47,499 nucleotides of DNA from Streptomyces albicerus (lineage in GTDB: Bacteria; Actinomycetota; Actinomycetes; Streptomycetales; Streptomycetaceae), in the NCBI RefSeq assembly GCF_008905045.1, contig NZ_VWMY01000045.1:51832-99330 (forward strand), given 5' to 3'. The number at the start of each line of letters is the position of its first letter. The first letter of the stretch is position 1. Below, piece after piece: positions 1 through 8,111 of the stretch. The translations under genes and the position numbers were made by a program. The notes under the pieces are model-generated. The model worked only from the letters and a program-made list of their open reading frames with translations, had not been told where the DNA came from and ran no database searches.

Positions 1-2
1 GA

Positions 3-35
3 CCCCGTCGGGGGCCAGCCCCCGAACCCCCGCTC
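3..35. repeat. Dispersed repeat copy at the left window end
   Basis: These 33 bases are the exact reverse complement of 47467-47499. The sequence is a run of G/C blocks that can fold on itself (GGGGGC, CA, GCCCCC). The stop codon of the first gene (34-36) lies on its inner edge. From memory, sequences of this kind are common intergenic repeats in Streptomyces and often follow genes; that is family knowledge, not shown here. Confidence 0.75.
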
Positions 36-1290
36 ACCCCAGCCGTACGTCCTGCCACACCAGCCGGTGATCCGATGTCGGAACGGTCGACCCGCCGCCC
101 ACCAGGCGGTACAGGGGATCGTCGGACGTCGGCCAGAAGACGCCGTTCCCGACGGGGGTCAGACCGCGGGACGGGATGACGTGGTCGACCCGGAGGTTGC
201 CGGGGGCGGTGTCACCGAAGTCCGCCGTGTCGAACGCGGGGTCCCCCTTGTGGGACGCATTGGCACCCCCTTGGAGGCGAGCCGCCTCGACACCCCCGCG
301 CGAGGCGGGAGGGACGGAAGGCAGGCGGACGGCCGCGTGGTCGAGGAGCTGGCGTATGGCGTGGTCGTAGCTGTCACCGTCGTGCGGGTCGGCGTTCAGA
401 TCGCCCGCGATCACGAACCGGGCCCCGGGCCGCAGCCCGCCACGTACGCCCCGGTCGTCGTACAGGTACGCGCACCGGCGCCGCCCGCCGATGTAGTCGG
501 CCCACATCCGGATCTCGTCGTGGTTGCGACGCCCGTTGCGGTCCTCGGCCCCGTCGAAGGTGGGCGGAGTGGGATGCGAGACGAGGAAGTGCACGGTGGA
601 GGAGGCGCCCCGGCCGAGACGCACCGGCAGGTCCCAGTGGCTCTTGGAGGATAGGCGGAGGATCGCTGTCGCCTCCGCGCTGTAGTAGCCCTCCGGCATG
701 ACGTTGCCCGGCATGTCCTTCCACAGGAAGTGCTGGAAGGTACGGGCCGCGCGGACGTCGATCGGGTACTTGGAGAGGACGACCATGCCGTACTGGCCGG
801 GGAACCAGCCGTACCCGAACGCGTCCTGCCCGTACGCGTCGGAGCCCGGCGTGGTGACGGCGCCGTTCCTGCCGTCGAGGTCCACTCCGGAGGCGACACC
901 CGTGTTGACTGGGGCGGTGAAGCGGTACGGGAAGTGGACCGGCTTCGCGCCGCTCTGGCCCACGGCCAGGTAGTTGCGCAGGAACAACCGGACCGCGGTG
1001 CCGTCCTCGTCGTAGTCGAACTCGTTGATCAGGAGGACATCGGGGTCGACCCGCTGGATGGTCTCGGCGACGTTCCGGGCCTGCTGGTTGTCCGGCGTGG
1101 AGAGGTCCGTGACGAGGGCACCCTGCGTGCCGCGGTTCAGCGAGGCGTTGAAGGTGGCGAAACGGACGGCACGCCGCGGCGTGCTCGCGGAGGCGCTGAA
1201 CGCGGTCGAGCCGGCCAGCGCGGCTCCGGCGAGACCGGCGAGCGCGGCACGGCGCGAGAACGGCGGGCGGTGCGGTCTGGGGTGGTTCAT
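34..1290 (-). CDS. Secreted endonuclease/exonuclease/phosphatase family protein
   Basis: The 418-residue product belongs to the DNase I-like EEP fold. Near the N-terminus is RFATFNASLNRG; then come INEFDYD, an S/H-rich core with FLVSHPTPP, IAGDLNADP (the GDxN signature) and TSDHRLV (the terminal DH pair). The N-terminus MNHPRPHRPPFSRRAALAG has a twin-arginine motif followed by a hydrophobic Ala/Gly stretch, so Tat export is likely. I chose the ATG at 1288-1290 because it puts the Tat signal first and a GGAG lies just upstream; the reading frame continues to 1797 only through repeat sequence. Proteins of this type hydrolyse phosphodiesters or phosphomonoesters; the substrate cannot be told. 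It is divergent from geosmin synthase. Confidence 0.85.
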   Translation of the reverse strand: MNHPRPHRPPFSRRAALAGLAGAALAGSTAFSASASTPRRAVRFATFNASLNRGTQGALVTDLSTPDNQQARNVAETIQRVDPDVLLINEFDYDEDGTAVRLFLRNYLAVGQSGAKPVHFPYRFTAPVNTGVASGVDLDGRNGAVTTPGSDAYGQDAFGYGWFPGQYGMVVLSKYPIDVRAARTFQHFLWKDMPGNVMPEGYYSAEATAILRLSSKSHWDLPVRLGRGASSTVHFLVSHPTPPTFDGAEDRNGRRNHDEIRMWADYIGGRRRCAYLYDDRGVRGGLRPGARFVIAGDLNADPHDGDSYDHAIRQLLDHAAVRLPSVPPASRGGVEAARLQGGANASHKGDPAFDTADFGDTAPGNLRVDHVIPSRGLTPVGNGVFWPTSDDPLYRLVGGGSTVPTSDHRLVWQDVRLG

Positions 1291-1451
1291 CGGGGCTCCG
1301 GAGGAGGAGGGGACACGTGAACTCCCGTAGTCTGCGCGCGTAGACGCGGGAGACACAAGGGCCTGCCGGAGACTCGCGGGCGCCGGTGAAGCGGGGCCGA
1401 CGGGCGGCCGACAACCCGGTGTACGCACGCGATACGCCACTGCGGAGGCAC

Positions 1452-1585
1452 GCGGTGCGCACCTGTGTACGCATGCGACACACACCTGTGTACGTACGTG
1501 ATGCGGACCCGGTCCGCACGTGATGCGGACCCGGTCCGCACGCGATACGGACCCGGTCCGCACGCGACACGCACCTGGTCCGCAG
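1452..1585. repeat. 22-bp tandem repeat with internal palindromes
   Basis: Four clear 22-bp units run from 1498, 1520, 1542 and 1564. Three carry the palindrome GCGGACCCGGTCCGC; the fourth is degenerate. Two more diverged units with CACCTGTGTACG precede them (about 1452-1497). The block lies in the 431-bp gap between the divergent endonuclease and geosmin synthase genes, in which I see no gene. It could be a multi-site operator or a neutral minisatellite. Confidence 0.8.
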
Positions 1586-1721
1586 CCGGTGCGCGCCCGA
1601 AAGACCCGAAAGACGCCGCCCCCTTCCCCGAACCGCGCCCCCTCACTCATCCGTTCACGCGATGGGGCGATCATGTGCCGCCGTACGGATGCCCGCCCGG
1701 GGCCGCGGGTAGGGCCGGGCC

Positions 1722-3908
1722 ATGACGCAGCCGTTCGAACTCCCGCACTTCTACATGCCGTACCCCGCGCGGCTGAACCCGCATGTCGACGAGGCACGCG
1801 CCCACTCCGCCGAGTGGGCGCGCGGGATGGGCATGCTGGAGGGCTCCGGCATCTGGGAGCAGGCCGACCTCGACGCGCACGACTACGGACTGCTGTGCGC
1901 GTACACGCATCCGGAATGCGACGGGCCCGCCCTCTCGCTCATCACCGACTGGTACGTGTGGGTCTTCTTCTTCGACGACCACTTCCTGGAGACCTTCAAG
2001 CGCAGCCAGGACCGCTCCGGCGGCAAGGCCTACCTGGACCGCCTCCCGCTCTTCATGCCGCTCGACCTGTCGACTCCCGTGCCGGAGCCGCAGAATCCGG
2101 TCGAGGCCGGACTCGCCGACCTGTGGGCGCGCACGGTTCCCTCGATGTCCCCGGGGTGGCGCAAGCGGTTCGCCGAGTCGACCGAGCATCTGCTCAACGA
2201 GTCGATGTGGGAGCTGTCCAACATCAACGAGGGGCGGATCGCCAACCCCGTCGAGTACATCGAGATGCGCCGCAAGGTGGGCGGCGCCCCCTGGTCGGCG
2301 GGGCTCGTGGAGTACGCGACCGCCGAGATTCCCGAGCCCGTCGCCGGTTCCCGGCCGCTGCGCGTGCTGATGGAGACCTTCTCCGACGCGGTGCACCTGC
2401 GCAACGACCTCTTCTCGTACCAGCGGGAGGTCGAGGAGGAGGGCGAGCTGAGCAACGGGGTGCTCGTCCTGGAGACCTTCTTCGGCTGCACCACCCAGCA
2501 GGCCGCCGACACCGTCAACGACATCCTCACCTCGCGGCTGCACCAGTTCGAGCACACCGCGCTCACCGAAGTGCCCGCGCTGGCCCTGGAGAAGGGCCTC
2601 ACTCAAGACGAGGTCGGCGCCGTGGCCGCGTACACCCAGGGGCTGCAGGACTGGCAGGCGGGCGGCCACGAGTGGCACATGCGGTCGAGCCGGTACATGA
2701 ACGAGGGAGCTCGCACGACCTCGCCCCTGGGCGGGCTCACCGGTCCCGGCACCTCCGCCGCCGATGTCGGGGCGCTGCTCGCCGCCGCCGGGGCCGAGCG
2801 ACTGCGCGCGTACACGCATGTGCCCTTCCAGAAGGTAGGGCCTTCCCAGATCCCCGACATCTACATGCCGTTCCAGCTCCGGCTGAACGCCGATCTGGAC
2901 GGGGCGCGGCGGCGTGTCATCCCGTGGGCTCACCGTATGGGCCTCCTGAGCGAGGGTGTCTGGGACGAGGACAAGCTCGTCGGCTACGACCTTCCGCTGT
3001 GCGCGGCGGGCCTCGGTCCGGACGGAACGCCCGAGGCCCTGGACCTCAGCTCGCAATGGCTCGCGTGGGGGACGTACGGGGACGACTACTACCCGATGGT
3101 GTTCGGGCACCGCCGCGACCTGGCCGCCGCGAAGCTGAGCACCGCGCGGCTTGCCGCCTGCATGCCCGTCGAGGGCGAGGAGATCCCGCCCCCGGCGAAC
3201 GGCATGGAGCGAGGCCTCGCCGACCTGTGGCAGCGCACCACCGTGACGATGACCCCGGACGCGCGCCGCTCCCTGCGGGCCGCGATCGAGGTGATGACCG
3301 AGAGCTGGGTCTGGGAGCTGGCCAACCAGGCGCAGAACCGCATCCCCGACCCCGTCGACTACCTCGAGATGCGCCGCGCCACCTTCGGCGCCGACCTCAC
3401 CAAGAACCTGTGCCGTCTGGGCCACGGCCCGCAGATGCCACCAGAGATCTACCGCAGCGGACCCGTCCGGTCCCTGGAGAACGCCGCCGTGGACTACGCG
3501 ATGCTCCTCAACGACGTCTTCTCGTACCAGAAGGAGATCGAGTACGAGGGTGAGGTGCACAACGGGATCCTGGTCGTGCAGAACTTCTTCGGCTGCGACT
3601 ACCCGACGGCTCTCGGCGTGATCAACGACCTCATGACCCAGCGCATGCAGCAGTTCGAGCATGTCGCCGCTCACGAATTCCCCGTCCTCTACGAGGACTT
3701 CGAGCTCTCCGAGGAGGCCCGCGAGATCATGCAGGGCTATGTGGTCGAGCTGCAGAACTACATGGCCGGCATCCTGAACTGGCACCGCGGCTGTCGCCGC
3801 TACGGAGCCGCCGACCTGGCCCGCCGCGCCCACGGCTTCGTACCGGGCCAACTCCCGAGCCTGCCGGTCACCACCAGCCGGCAGCGAACCTCGATCGCGG
3901 CCTTCTGA
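1722..3908 (+). CDS. geoA: Germacradienol/geosmin synthase
   Basis: This bifunctional sesquiterpene cyclase converts farnesyl diphosphate to germacradienol (N-terminal half) and on to geosmin (C-terminal half). At 728 residues it has the usual family length. The N-terminal domain has the metal-binding DDHFLE at residues 85-90 and the NSE motif starting NDLFSYQRE at N228. The C-terminal domain has the altered motif DDYYP at 454-458 and NDVFSYQKE at 597. Both halves share the FYMPYPARLNP / IYMPFQLRLN opening typical of the duplicated fold. The start follows a weak purine-rich GGTAGGG. The gene stands alone after a 431-bp upstream region with tandem palindromic repeats. The product causes the earthy odour of sporulating streptomycetes. 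Confidence 0.97.
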   Translation: MTQPFELPHFYMPYPARLNPHVDEARAHSAEWARGMGMLEGSGIWEQADLDAHDYGLLCAYTHPECDGPALSLITDWYVWVFFFDDHFLETFKRSQDRSGGKAYLDRLPLFMPLDLSTPVPEPQNPVEAGLADLWARTVPSMSPGWRKRFAESTEHLLNESMWELSNINEGRIANPVEYIEMRRKVGGAPWSAGLVEYATAEIPEPVAGSRPLRVLMETFSDAVHLRNDLFSYQREVEEEGELSNGVLVLETFFGCTTQQAADTVNDILTSRLHQFEHTALTEVPALALEKGLTQDEVGAVAAYTQGLQDWQAGGHEWHMRSSRYMNEGARTTSPLGGLTGPGTSAADVGALLAAAGAERLRAYTHVPFQKVGPSQIPDIYMPFQLRLNADLDGARRRVIPWAHRMGLLSEGVWDEDKLVGYDLPLCAAGLGPDGTPEALDLSSQWLAWGTYGDDYYPMVFGHRRDLAAAKLSTARLAACMPVEGEEIPPPANGMERGLADLWQRTTVTMTPDARRSLRAAIEVMTESWVWELANQAQNRIPDPVDYLEMRRATFGADLTKNLCRLGHGPQMPPEIYRSGPVRSLENAAVDYAMLLNDVFSYQKEIEYEGEVHNGILVVQNFFGCDYPTALGVINDLMTQRMQQFEHVAAHEFPVLYEDFELSEEAREIMQGYVVELQNYMAGILNWHRGCRRYGAADLARRAHGFVPGQLPSLPVTTSRQRTSIAAF

Positions 3909-4054
3909 CCGCCCGGGCACAGCGTGACGGCCGGGGCGTCGGCGTCGATCTCCGGGTGGTCGTCGCTGGACACGGTCACCCGGAGACTGTGGCCGGCGCT
4001 CAGGCGGTAGTGGGTCGGCCAGGTGCGGGTCTCCGGGTCCGGTCCTCTCTTCAT
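3904..4054 (-). pseudogene. Possible remnant of a CocE/NonD (S15) hydrolase C-terminus
   Basis: The minus-strand reading of this short gap contains WPTHYRLSAGHSLRVTVSS followed by DDHPEID, which resembles the C-terminal beta-sandwich of CocE/X-Pro dipeptidyl peptidase-like hydrolases (a WPT...H.. aGHrlRv..Ss pattern). No catalytic domain precedes it: CitMHS coding begins at 4070. The frame runs on into the antisense of the geosmin synthase end, so only about 50 residues are meaningful. I read it as a decayed gene tail; a chance resemblance is possible. Confidence 0.4.
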
Positions 4055-4069
4055 GCGGGGGTTCTTCGG

Positions 4070-5521
4070 TCACAGCGACAGCGCGCCCGTCAGCAGTGCG
4101 GCGGCCGTCATCACAAGCGTCGTGCCGAACGCCCAGCGGAAGATGAAGCGTTGGTGGTCACCGAGCTGCACCCCGCTCATGCCGATCAGGATGAACGTGG
4201 AAGCGGTGAGCGGACTCAGCGGGAAACCGGTGGTCATCTGCCCGAGGACGGCGGCCCTGGCCACCTCGGCCTGGTCGGTGCCGAAGCCGGCGGCGGTCTC
4301 GGAGAGCACCGGCAGGATGCCGAAGTAGTAGGCGTCGGGGGTGAAGGCCAGGCTGAGCGGCATCGAGGTCAGGGCCACGATGACCGGCAAGTGGCCGCCG
4401 AGGGAGTCGGGCACGACCGAGACGAGGGCCTCGGCCATCTCGCCGATCATCCCGGTTCCGGTCAGGACGCCGGTGAAGACACCGGCCGCGAAGATCATCG
4501 TGGTGACGAGGACGACGCTGTTCGCGTGCCTCTCCAACAATGCCTGCTGCTCCTCCCAGGCGGGGCGGTTGACGACCAGAGCGACGGTGAACGCCACCGC
4601 GAAGAGCACCGGCAGAGGCATCACCTCCTGCACCAGGCCGACCAGCAGCGCCACGGTCAGCGCCAGATTGAAGACGGTCAGCCAGGCCCGCGGCCGGGTG
4701 GGCACGAGGGGCGTACCCGGTCCGTCGCCGGCCGCGCGGGTGTGCTGCTGCTCTTCGGCCTCGCTCGGCCGCTCTCCTGCCTTGCCCAGCACGGAGGCGT
4801 CCGACACGGAGCTGCCGGGCACGGAGCTGCCGGGCACGGAACGATCGGGCACGGAGGGCACCGAGCCGTCCGGTACACCGCTGTCCGGCCCGCGCTCCGG
4901 CGACAGCGCGCCGAGACGCCGCCGTTCCCGACGCCCTATCAGGTACGACGCCACGAGCACCCAGGCCATGCCGAAGCCCATCGCGGGCAGCAGCGGAGTG
5001 AACACGTCGGACGTGTCCAGCTTCAGCGCCGCCGTGGCCCGGGCCGTCGGCCCGCCCCACGGCACCATGTTCATCACCCCGGCACCGAGGCAGACGACTC
5101 CGGCCAGCACCAGACGGCTCATGTCAAGGCGCCGGTAGACCGGCAGCAGCGCGGAGACGGTGATCAGGAAGGTCGAGGCACCGTCACCGTCGAGGGCCAC
5201 GCACATGGTGAGGACGGCCGTGCCGACGGTGATCCGCGCCGGGTCGTTGCGACTGGCGCGCAGCACGGCGCGGATCAGCGGTTCGAAGAGACCGGCGTCC
5301 ACCATCAGGCTGAAGTACAGGACCGCGAAGGCGATCATGATGCCCGTCGGGGCGACGGTCACCAGGCCCTCGAGGGCCATCTCGCCCAACTCCCCGCCAT
5401 GGCCGCCGACGAGCGCCGCAAGGACCGGAAGCAGCACCAGCGCCACCAGGACCGATACCCGCTTGGTCATGGTGAGCAGCAGGAACAGACCGATCGTGGA
5501 GAAGCCCAGGGCTGCCAGCAT
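4070..5521 (-). CDS. CitMHS-family carboxylate:proton/metal symporter
   Basis: This 483-residue polytopic membrane protein starts MLAALGFSTIGLFLLLTM, as CitMHS (citrate-Mg2+:H+ symporter) proteins do. It has about a dozen hydrophobic segments and the family signatures CVALDGDGASTFLIT and NMVPWGGPTARA. The central cytoplasmic loop (roughly residues 205-240) holds a Ser/Val/Pro repeat (GSSVPGSSV), from a short DNA repeat near 4815-4860, that looks like an insertion. I chose the ATG at 5519-5521 because the upstream reading frame is only short tandem repeat. It is divergent from a LysR gene, and CoA-transferase and CitE-like genes follow that gene. The likely role is import of citrate, citramalate, itaconate or a similar di/tricarboxylate; the exact substrate is inference. 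Confidence 0.88.
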   Translation of the reverse strand: MLAALGFSTIGLFLLLTMTKRVSVLVALVLLPVLAALVGGHGGELGEMALEGLVTVAPTGIMIAFAVLYFSLMVDAGLFEPLIRAVLRASRNDPARITVGTAVLTMCVALDGDGASTFLITVSALLPVYRRLDMSRLVLAGVVCLGAGVMNMVPWGGPTARATAALKLDTSDVFTPLLPAMGFGMAWVLVASYLIGRRERRRLGALSPERGPDSGVPDGSVPSVPDRSVPGSSVPGSSVSDASVLGKAGERPSEAEEQQHTRAAGDGPGTPLVPTRPRAWLTVFNLALTVALLVGLVQEVMPLPVLFAVAFTVALVVNRPAWEEQQALLERHANSVVLVTTMIFAAGVFTGVLTGTGMIGEMAEALVSVVPDSLGGHLPVIVALTSMPLSLAFTPDAYYFGILPVLSETAAGFGTDQAEVARAAVLGQMTTGFPLSPLTASTFILIGMSGVQLGDHQRFIFRWAFGTTLVMTAAALLTGALSL

Positions 5522-5540
5522 GGGGTCGCTCGCTTTCTCG

Positions 5541-5656
5541 TGTACGGCGGGTACGGCGTGTACGGCGGGTATGGCGTGTACGGCTCCCGGCGGTGGACGC
5601 GGCGGCCGCGGCACCGAACGGGACAAGGGCCGAACGGAACAAGGGCCGAACGGAAC
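5541..5656. repeat. Two short tandem repeats in front of the CitMHS gene
   Basis: An 18-bp unit beginning TGTACGGCGGG occurs at 5541-5558 and 5559-5576, with a partial third copy to 5584. A 16-bp unit AAGGGCCGAACGGAAC occurs twice at 5625-5656. Both lie in the divergent region between the transporter and the LysR gene and would be in the transporter leader. Confidence 0.75.
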
Positions 5657-5732
5657 AGGGCGGACGCGGCACCGAGTTGCGGACGAGTTTCGAAGCGGCG
5701 ACAGATCCGTGTCCAGCATTGAACAGAGATCT

Positions 5733-5755
5733 ATCCATGCGTTCTGCGCAACAAT
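5733..5755. promoter_or_regulatory. Candidate LysR operator, copy 1
   Basis: ATCCATGC, 7 nt and GCAACAAT give a LysR-type T-N11-A box (TGC-N7-GCA). It lies 31 bp before the LysR start and within the divergent region shared with CitMHS. The half-site ATCCATGC occurs as its reverse complement with the same 7-nt spacing at 6785-6807, which is the main support. Confidence 0.55.
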
Positions 5756-5785
5756 GGCCGCCTCGTGCGCTTATGCTCGGCGGCC

Positions 5786-6709
5786 ATGGAGGCCACTTTG
5801 CGTCAACTGGCGGCGTACGCTGCCGTCGCCCGGGCGGGGAGCTTCACCGCGGCCGCCGCGGACCTGCACGTCTCGCAGTCCTCGCTCAGCCGCGCGGTCG
5901 CGGACCTGGAACGGCAGTTGGGCGCCCAGCTGCTGGAACGCGACACGCGCAACGTGCGGCTCACCGCCGCCGGGGCCGAGGCCCTGCGGATCTCCGAGCA
6001 GATCGTCAACGCCCACCGGGCGGGCATGAAGGAGCTGCGGCGGTTCCTGCTCGGCGAGTCGGGAACGGTGGCCGTGGCCACGCTGCCGTCGGTCGCGGCC
6101 GTACTGCTGCCGCAGGTCATCTCCGGCTTTCGCCGGCAGCGGCCCCAGGTGGCGGTGCGCATCATGGACGGCCTGGAGCGGACGGTGCTCGGCCGGGTCG
6201 CCTCGGGGGACGCTGACTTCGCGATCACCACGGTCGGTGGGCCGTCCGACCAGCTGGAGCACCACCCGCTGGCCCGGGACCGGTTCGTCGCGCTGCTGCC
6301 CGAGGGTCATCGGCTGGCCGAGCAGCCCGAGGTGACCTGGGAGGAGCTGGCGCGTGAACCGTTTCTCGCCGTCGGCCGGGAGTCGAGCGTGCGCCGGCTC
6401 ACCGACGCGACCTTCGCCCAGGTGGACGCGCAGGCCGCGCCGGCGGCGGAGGCGGGCAGCGTGGCGACGGTGGGCGGGCTGGTCGCGGCCGGTCTCGGGG
6501 TGTCCGCGATGCCCGCGCTCGTCCTGCCGTTGATGGGCGCCGGGTCCGTCGTCTGCCGGCCCCTCGTCGAGCCCGTGGTCGAACGGCGTCTCGACATCGC
6601 CCTGCACGCACGGCGGGCTCTGCCGCTGGCGGCGCACCGGTTCCTCGAAACGCTGGAGGAATACCGGCTGCAGGGCGGGGATCTACCGCCGGGGGTCTCC
6701 TGGGCCTGA
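5786..6709 (+). CDS. LysR-family transcriptional regulator
   Basis: This 307-residue LTTR has an N-terminal winged HTH (residues about 1-60; SFTAAAADLHVSQSSLSRAV is the recognition region) and a periplasmic-binding-like effector domain (residues about 90-300). I chose the ATG at 5786 because the HTH begins at once (MEATLRQLAAYAAVARAG); an in-frame GTG at 5765 has no better signal. It is divergent from the CitMHS transporter and upstream of the CoA-transferase/lyase pair, the usual place for a pathway-specific LTTR whose co-inducer is the transported acid or its CoA ester. Matching LysR boxes at 5733 and 6785 suggest it controls both its own divergent promoter and the catabolic genes. Confidence 0.92.
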   Translation: MEATLRQLAAYAAVARAGSFTAAAADLHVSQSSLSRAVADLERQLGAQLLERDTRNVRLTAAGAEALRISEQIVNAHRAGMKELRRFLLGESGTVAVATLPSVAAVLLPQVISGFRRQRPQVAVRIMDGLERTVLGRVASGDADFAITTVGGPSDQLEHHPLARDRFVALLPEGHRLAEQPEVTWEELAREPFLAVGRESSVRRLTDATFAQVDAQAAPAAEAGSVATVGGLVAAGLGVSAMPALVLPLMGAGSVVCRPLVEPVVERRLDIALHARRALPLAAHRFLETLEEYRLQGGDLPPGVSWA

Positions 6710-6784
6710 CCGACGCGGGCCCGTACTGCAAGTCCGTACTGCAAGCCCGCCCTGCAAGCCCGCGTTGTCCGGCCGTCGACCCCA

Positions 6785-6807
6785 ATTCATGCGGTACTTG
6801 CATGGAT
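6785..6807. promoter_or_regulatory. Candidate LysR operator, copy 2
   Basis: ATTCATGC, 7 nt (GGTACTT) and GCATGGAT form a near-perfect dyad with one mismatch and contain TGC-N7-GCA. The site lies about 90 bp before the TTG start of the CoA-transferase, in a short stretch that is clearly more AT-rich than its surroundings (6780-6840), as a promoter would be. It has the same architecture as 5733-5755. Confidence 0.6.
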
Positions 6808-6896
6808 TGATGGGCTTTTCTTGCTGGACAGGCATTTCTTCGGCTCGGCAAGCTGAGTTCCGAGCTCAGGCAGACGACCTGGGGAGGGAGCGCACT

Positions 6897-8111
6897 TTGT
6901 CGTACGAGCGTCAGGACACCGGCGGGCAGGGACAGTTGCGCGGGCTGAAGGTGGTCGAGTTCGCCCATGTGGTGGCCGGGCCATTGGCGGGTGCGATGCT
7001 CGCCGACCAGGGAGCCGACGTGGTGCACGTCGAACCGCCGGGTGCCGGGGACGCCGCCCGGTCGATGGGGCCGCGCAAGGACGGCGTTCCGCTGTGGTTC
7101 AAGGTCGCCGGGCGCAACAAACGCTCGGTCACGCTCGATCTGCACCACGAGGCCGGCCGGGCCGTCGCCCACCGCCTGGTCGCCTGGGCGGACGTCGTCA
7201 TCGTCACCCTGCGCGCCGGACGCCTGCGCACCTGGGGCCTCGACTGGGAGTCCGTGCACCGGATCAACCCGAAGGCCGTACTGCTCCAGATCTCCGGCTT
7301 CGGCGCCACCTCCTCGCTCGCCGACGCACCCGGCTTCGGCAAGATGGGCGAGGCCCGCAGCGGAGTCGTCCACCTGACCGGCTTCCCCGACGGGCCGCCC
7401 GTCCACACCGGCTTCTCGCACGGCGACGCGGTGACGGGACTGATGGGCGCGTACGCGGTCCTCGCCGCCCTCCACCGTCGTCACGACCCCGACTTCGACG
7501 GCGAATGGATCGACCTGGCCCTCTTCGAGCCCCTGTTCCGGCTCGTCGAGTGGCAGGTCATCGTCCACGACCAGCTCGGAACGGTGCCCGAGCGCGCCGG
7601 AAACCAGCTGTCGGTCGCCCCCGCCGCCGTGATCAACACCTACCGCTCCCGCGACGACGACTGGATCACCGTGACCTCGGCGACCCTGCGTTCGGTGCGC
7701 AATGTGGCCGCTCTTCTCGGGCTGCCGGAGGAGGAGTTCGGCACGGCGGAGCAGCAGCACGCCGGACGCCGGCGGCTCGACGACGGGCTGCGCGCGTGGG
7801 TGGCGCAGCGGGGCACAGCAGAGTGCCTGGAGGAGTTCGCCCGCGCCGAGGTCGTGGCCTCCCGGGTGTTCAGCGCCGCGGACATCGCCGAGGACCCCGT
7901 CTACGCCGAGCGCGGCGACATCGTCACCGTCGACGACGCCGACCTCGGTCCGGTACGGATGCAGGGGGTCATCCCGCACTTCCACCGGCGGCCCGGACGG
8001 GTGTGGCGGACCGGGCCTGCCCTCGGTCAGGACAATCACCTCGTCTACCGCGAATGGCTCGGGCTCGACGCGGAGGAACTGGCGGACCTGGAGAAGCGCA
8101 GTGTCGTATGA
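6897..8111 (+). CDS. CaiB/BaiF-family CoA-transferase
   Basis: This 404-residue family III CoA-transferase is expected to move CoA from an acyl-CoA such as succinyl-CoA to a carboxylic acid. Family features are the N-terminal LKVVEFAHVVAGPLAGAMLA, ADVVHVEPPGAGDAAR, GRNKRSVTLDL and the mid-protein PGFGKMGEARSGVVHLTG with a following GEWIDLALFEPLF. I chose the TTG at 6897 because GGGAGGGAG lies about 7 nt upstream and the product then begins just before the family core; the frame is open further upstream through the promoter. The lyase gene overlaps its last 11 bases, so the two are probably translationally coupled. With the CitE-like partner it suggests activation and cleavage of a citramalate-like or itaconate-derived acid. 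Confidence 0.88.
   Translation: MSYERQDTGGQGQLRGLKVVEFAHVVAGPLAGAMLADQGADVVHVEPPGAGDAARSMGPRKDGVPLWFKVAGRNKRSVTLDLHHEAGRAVAHRLVAWADVVIVTLRAGRLRTWGLDWESVHRINPKAVLLQISGFGATSSLADAPGFGKMGEARSGVVHLTGFPDGPPVHTGFSHGDAVTGLMGAYAVLAALHRRHDPDFDGEWIDLALFEPLFRLVEWQVIVHDQLGTVPERAGNQLSVAPAAVINTYRSRDDDWITVTSATLRSVRNVAALLGLPEEEFGTAEQQHAGRRRLDDGLRAWVAQRGTAECLEEFARAEVVASRVFSAADIAEDPVYAERGDIVTVDDADLGPVRMQGVIPHFHRRPGRVWRTGPALGQDNHLVYREWLGLDAEELADLEKRSVV

Noticed and set aside
1291..1797. Long N-terminal extension of the endonuclease ORF (169 residues)
   Set aside because: It is translated tandem repeat and overlaps the geosmin synthase start; the Tat signal marks the ATG at 1290.
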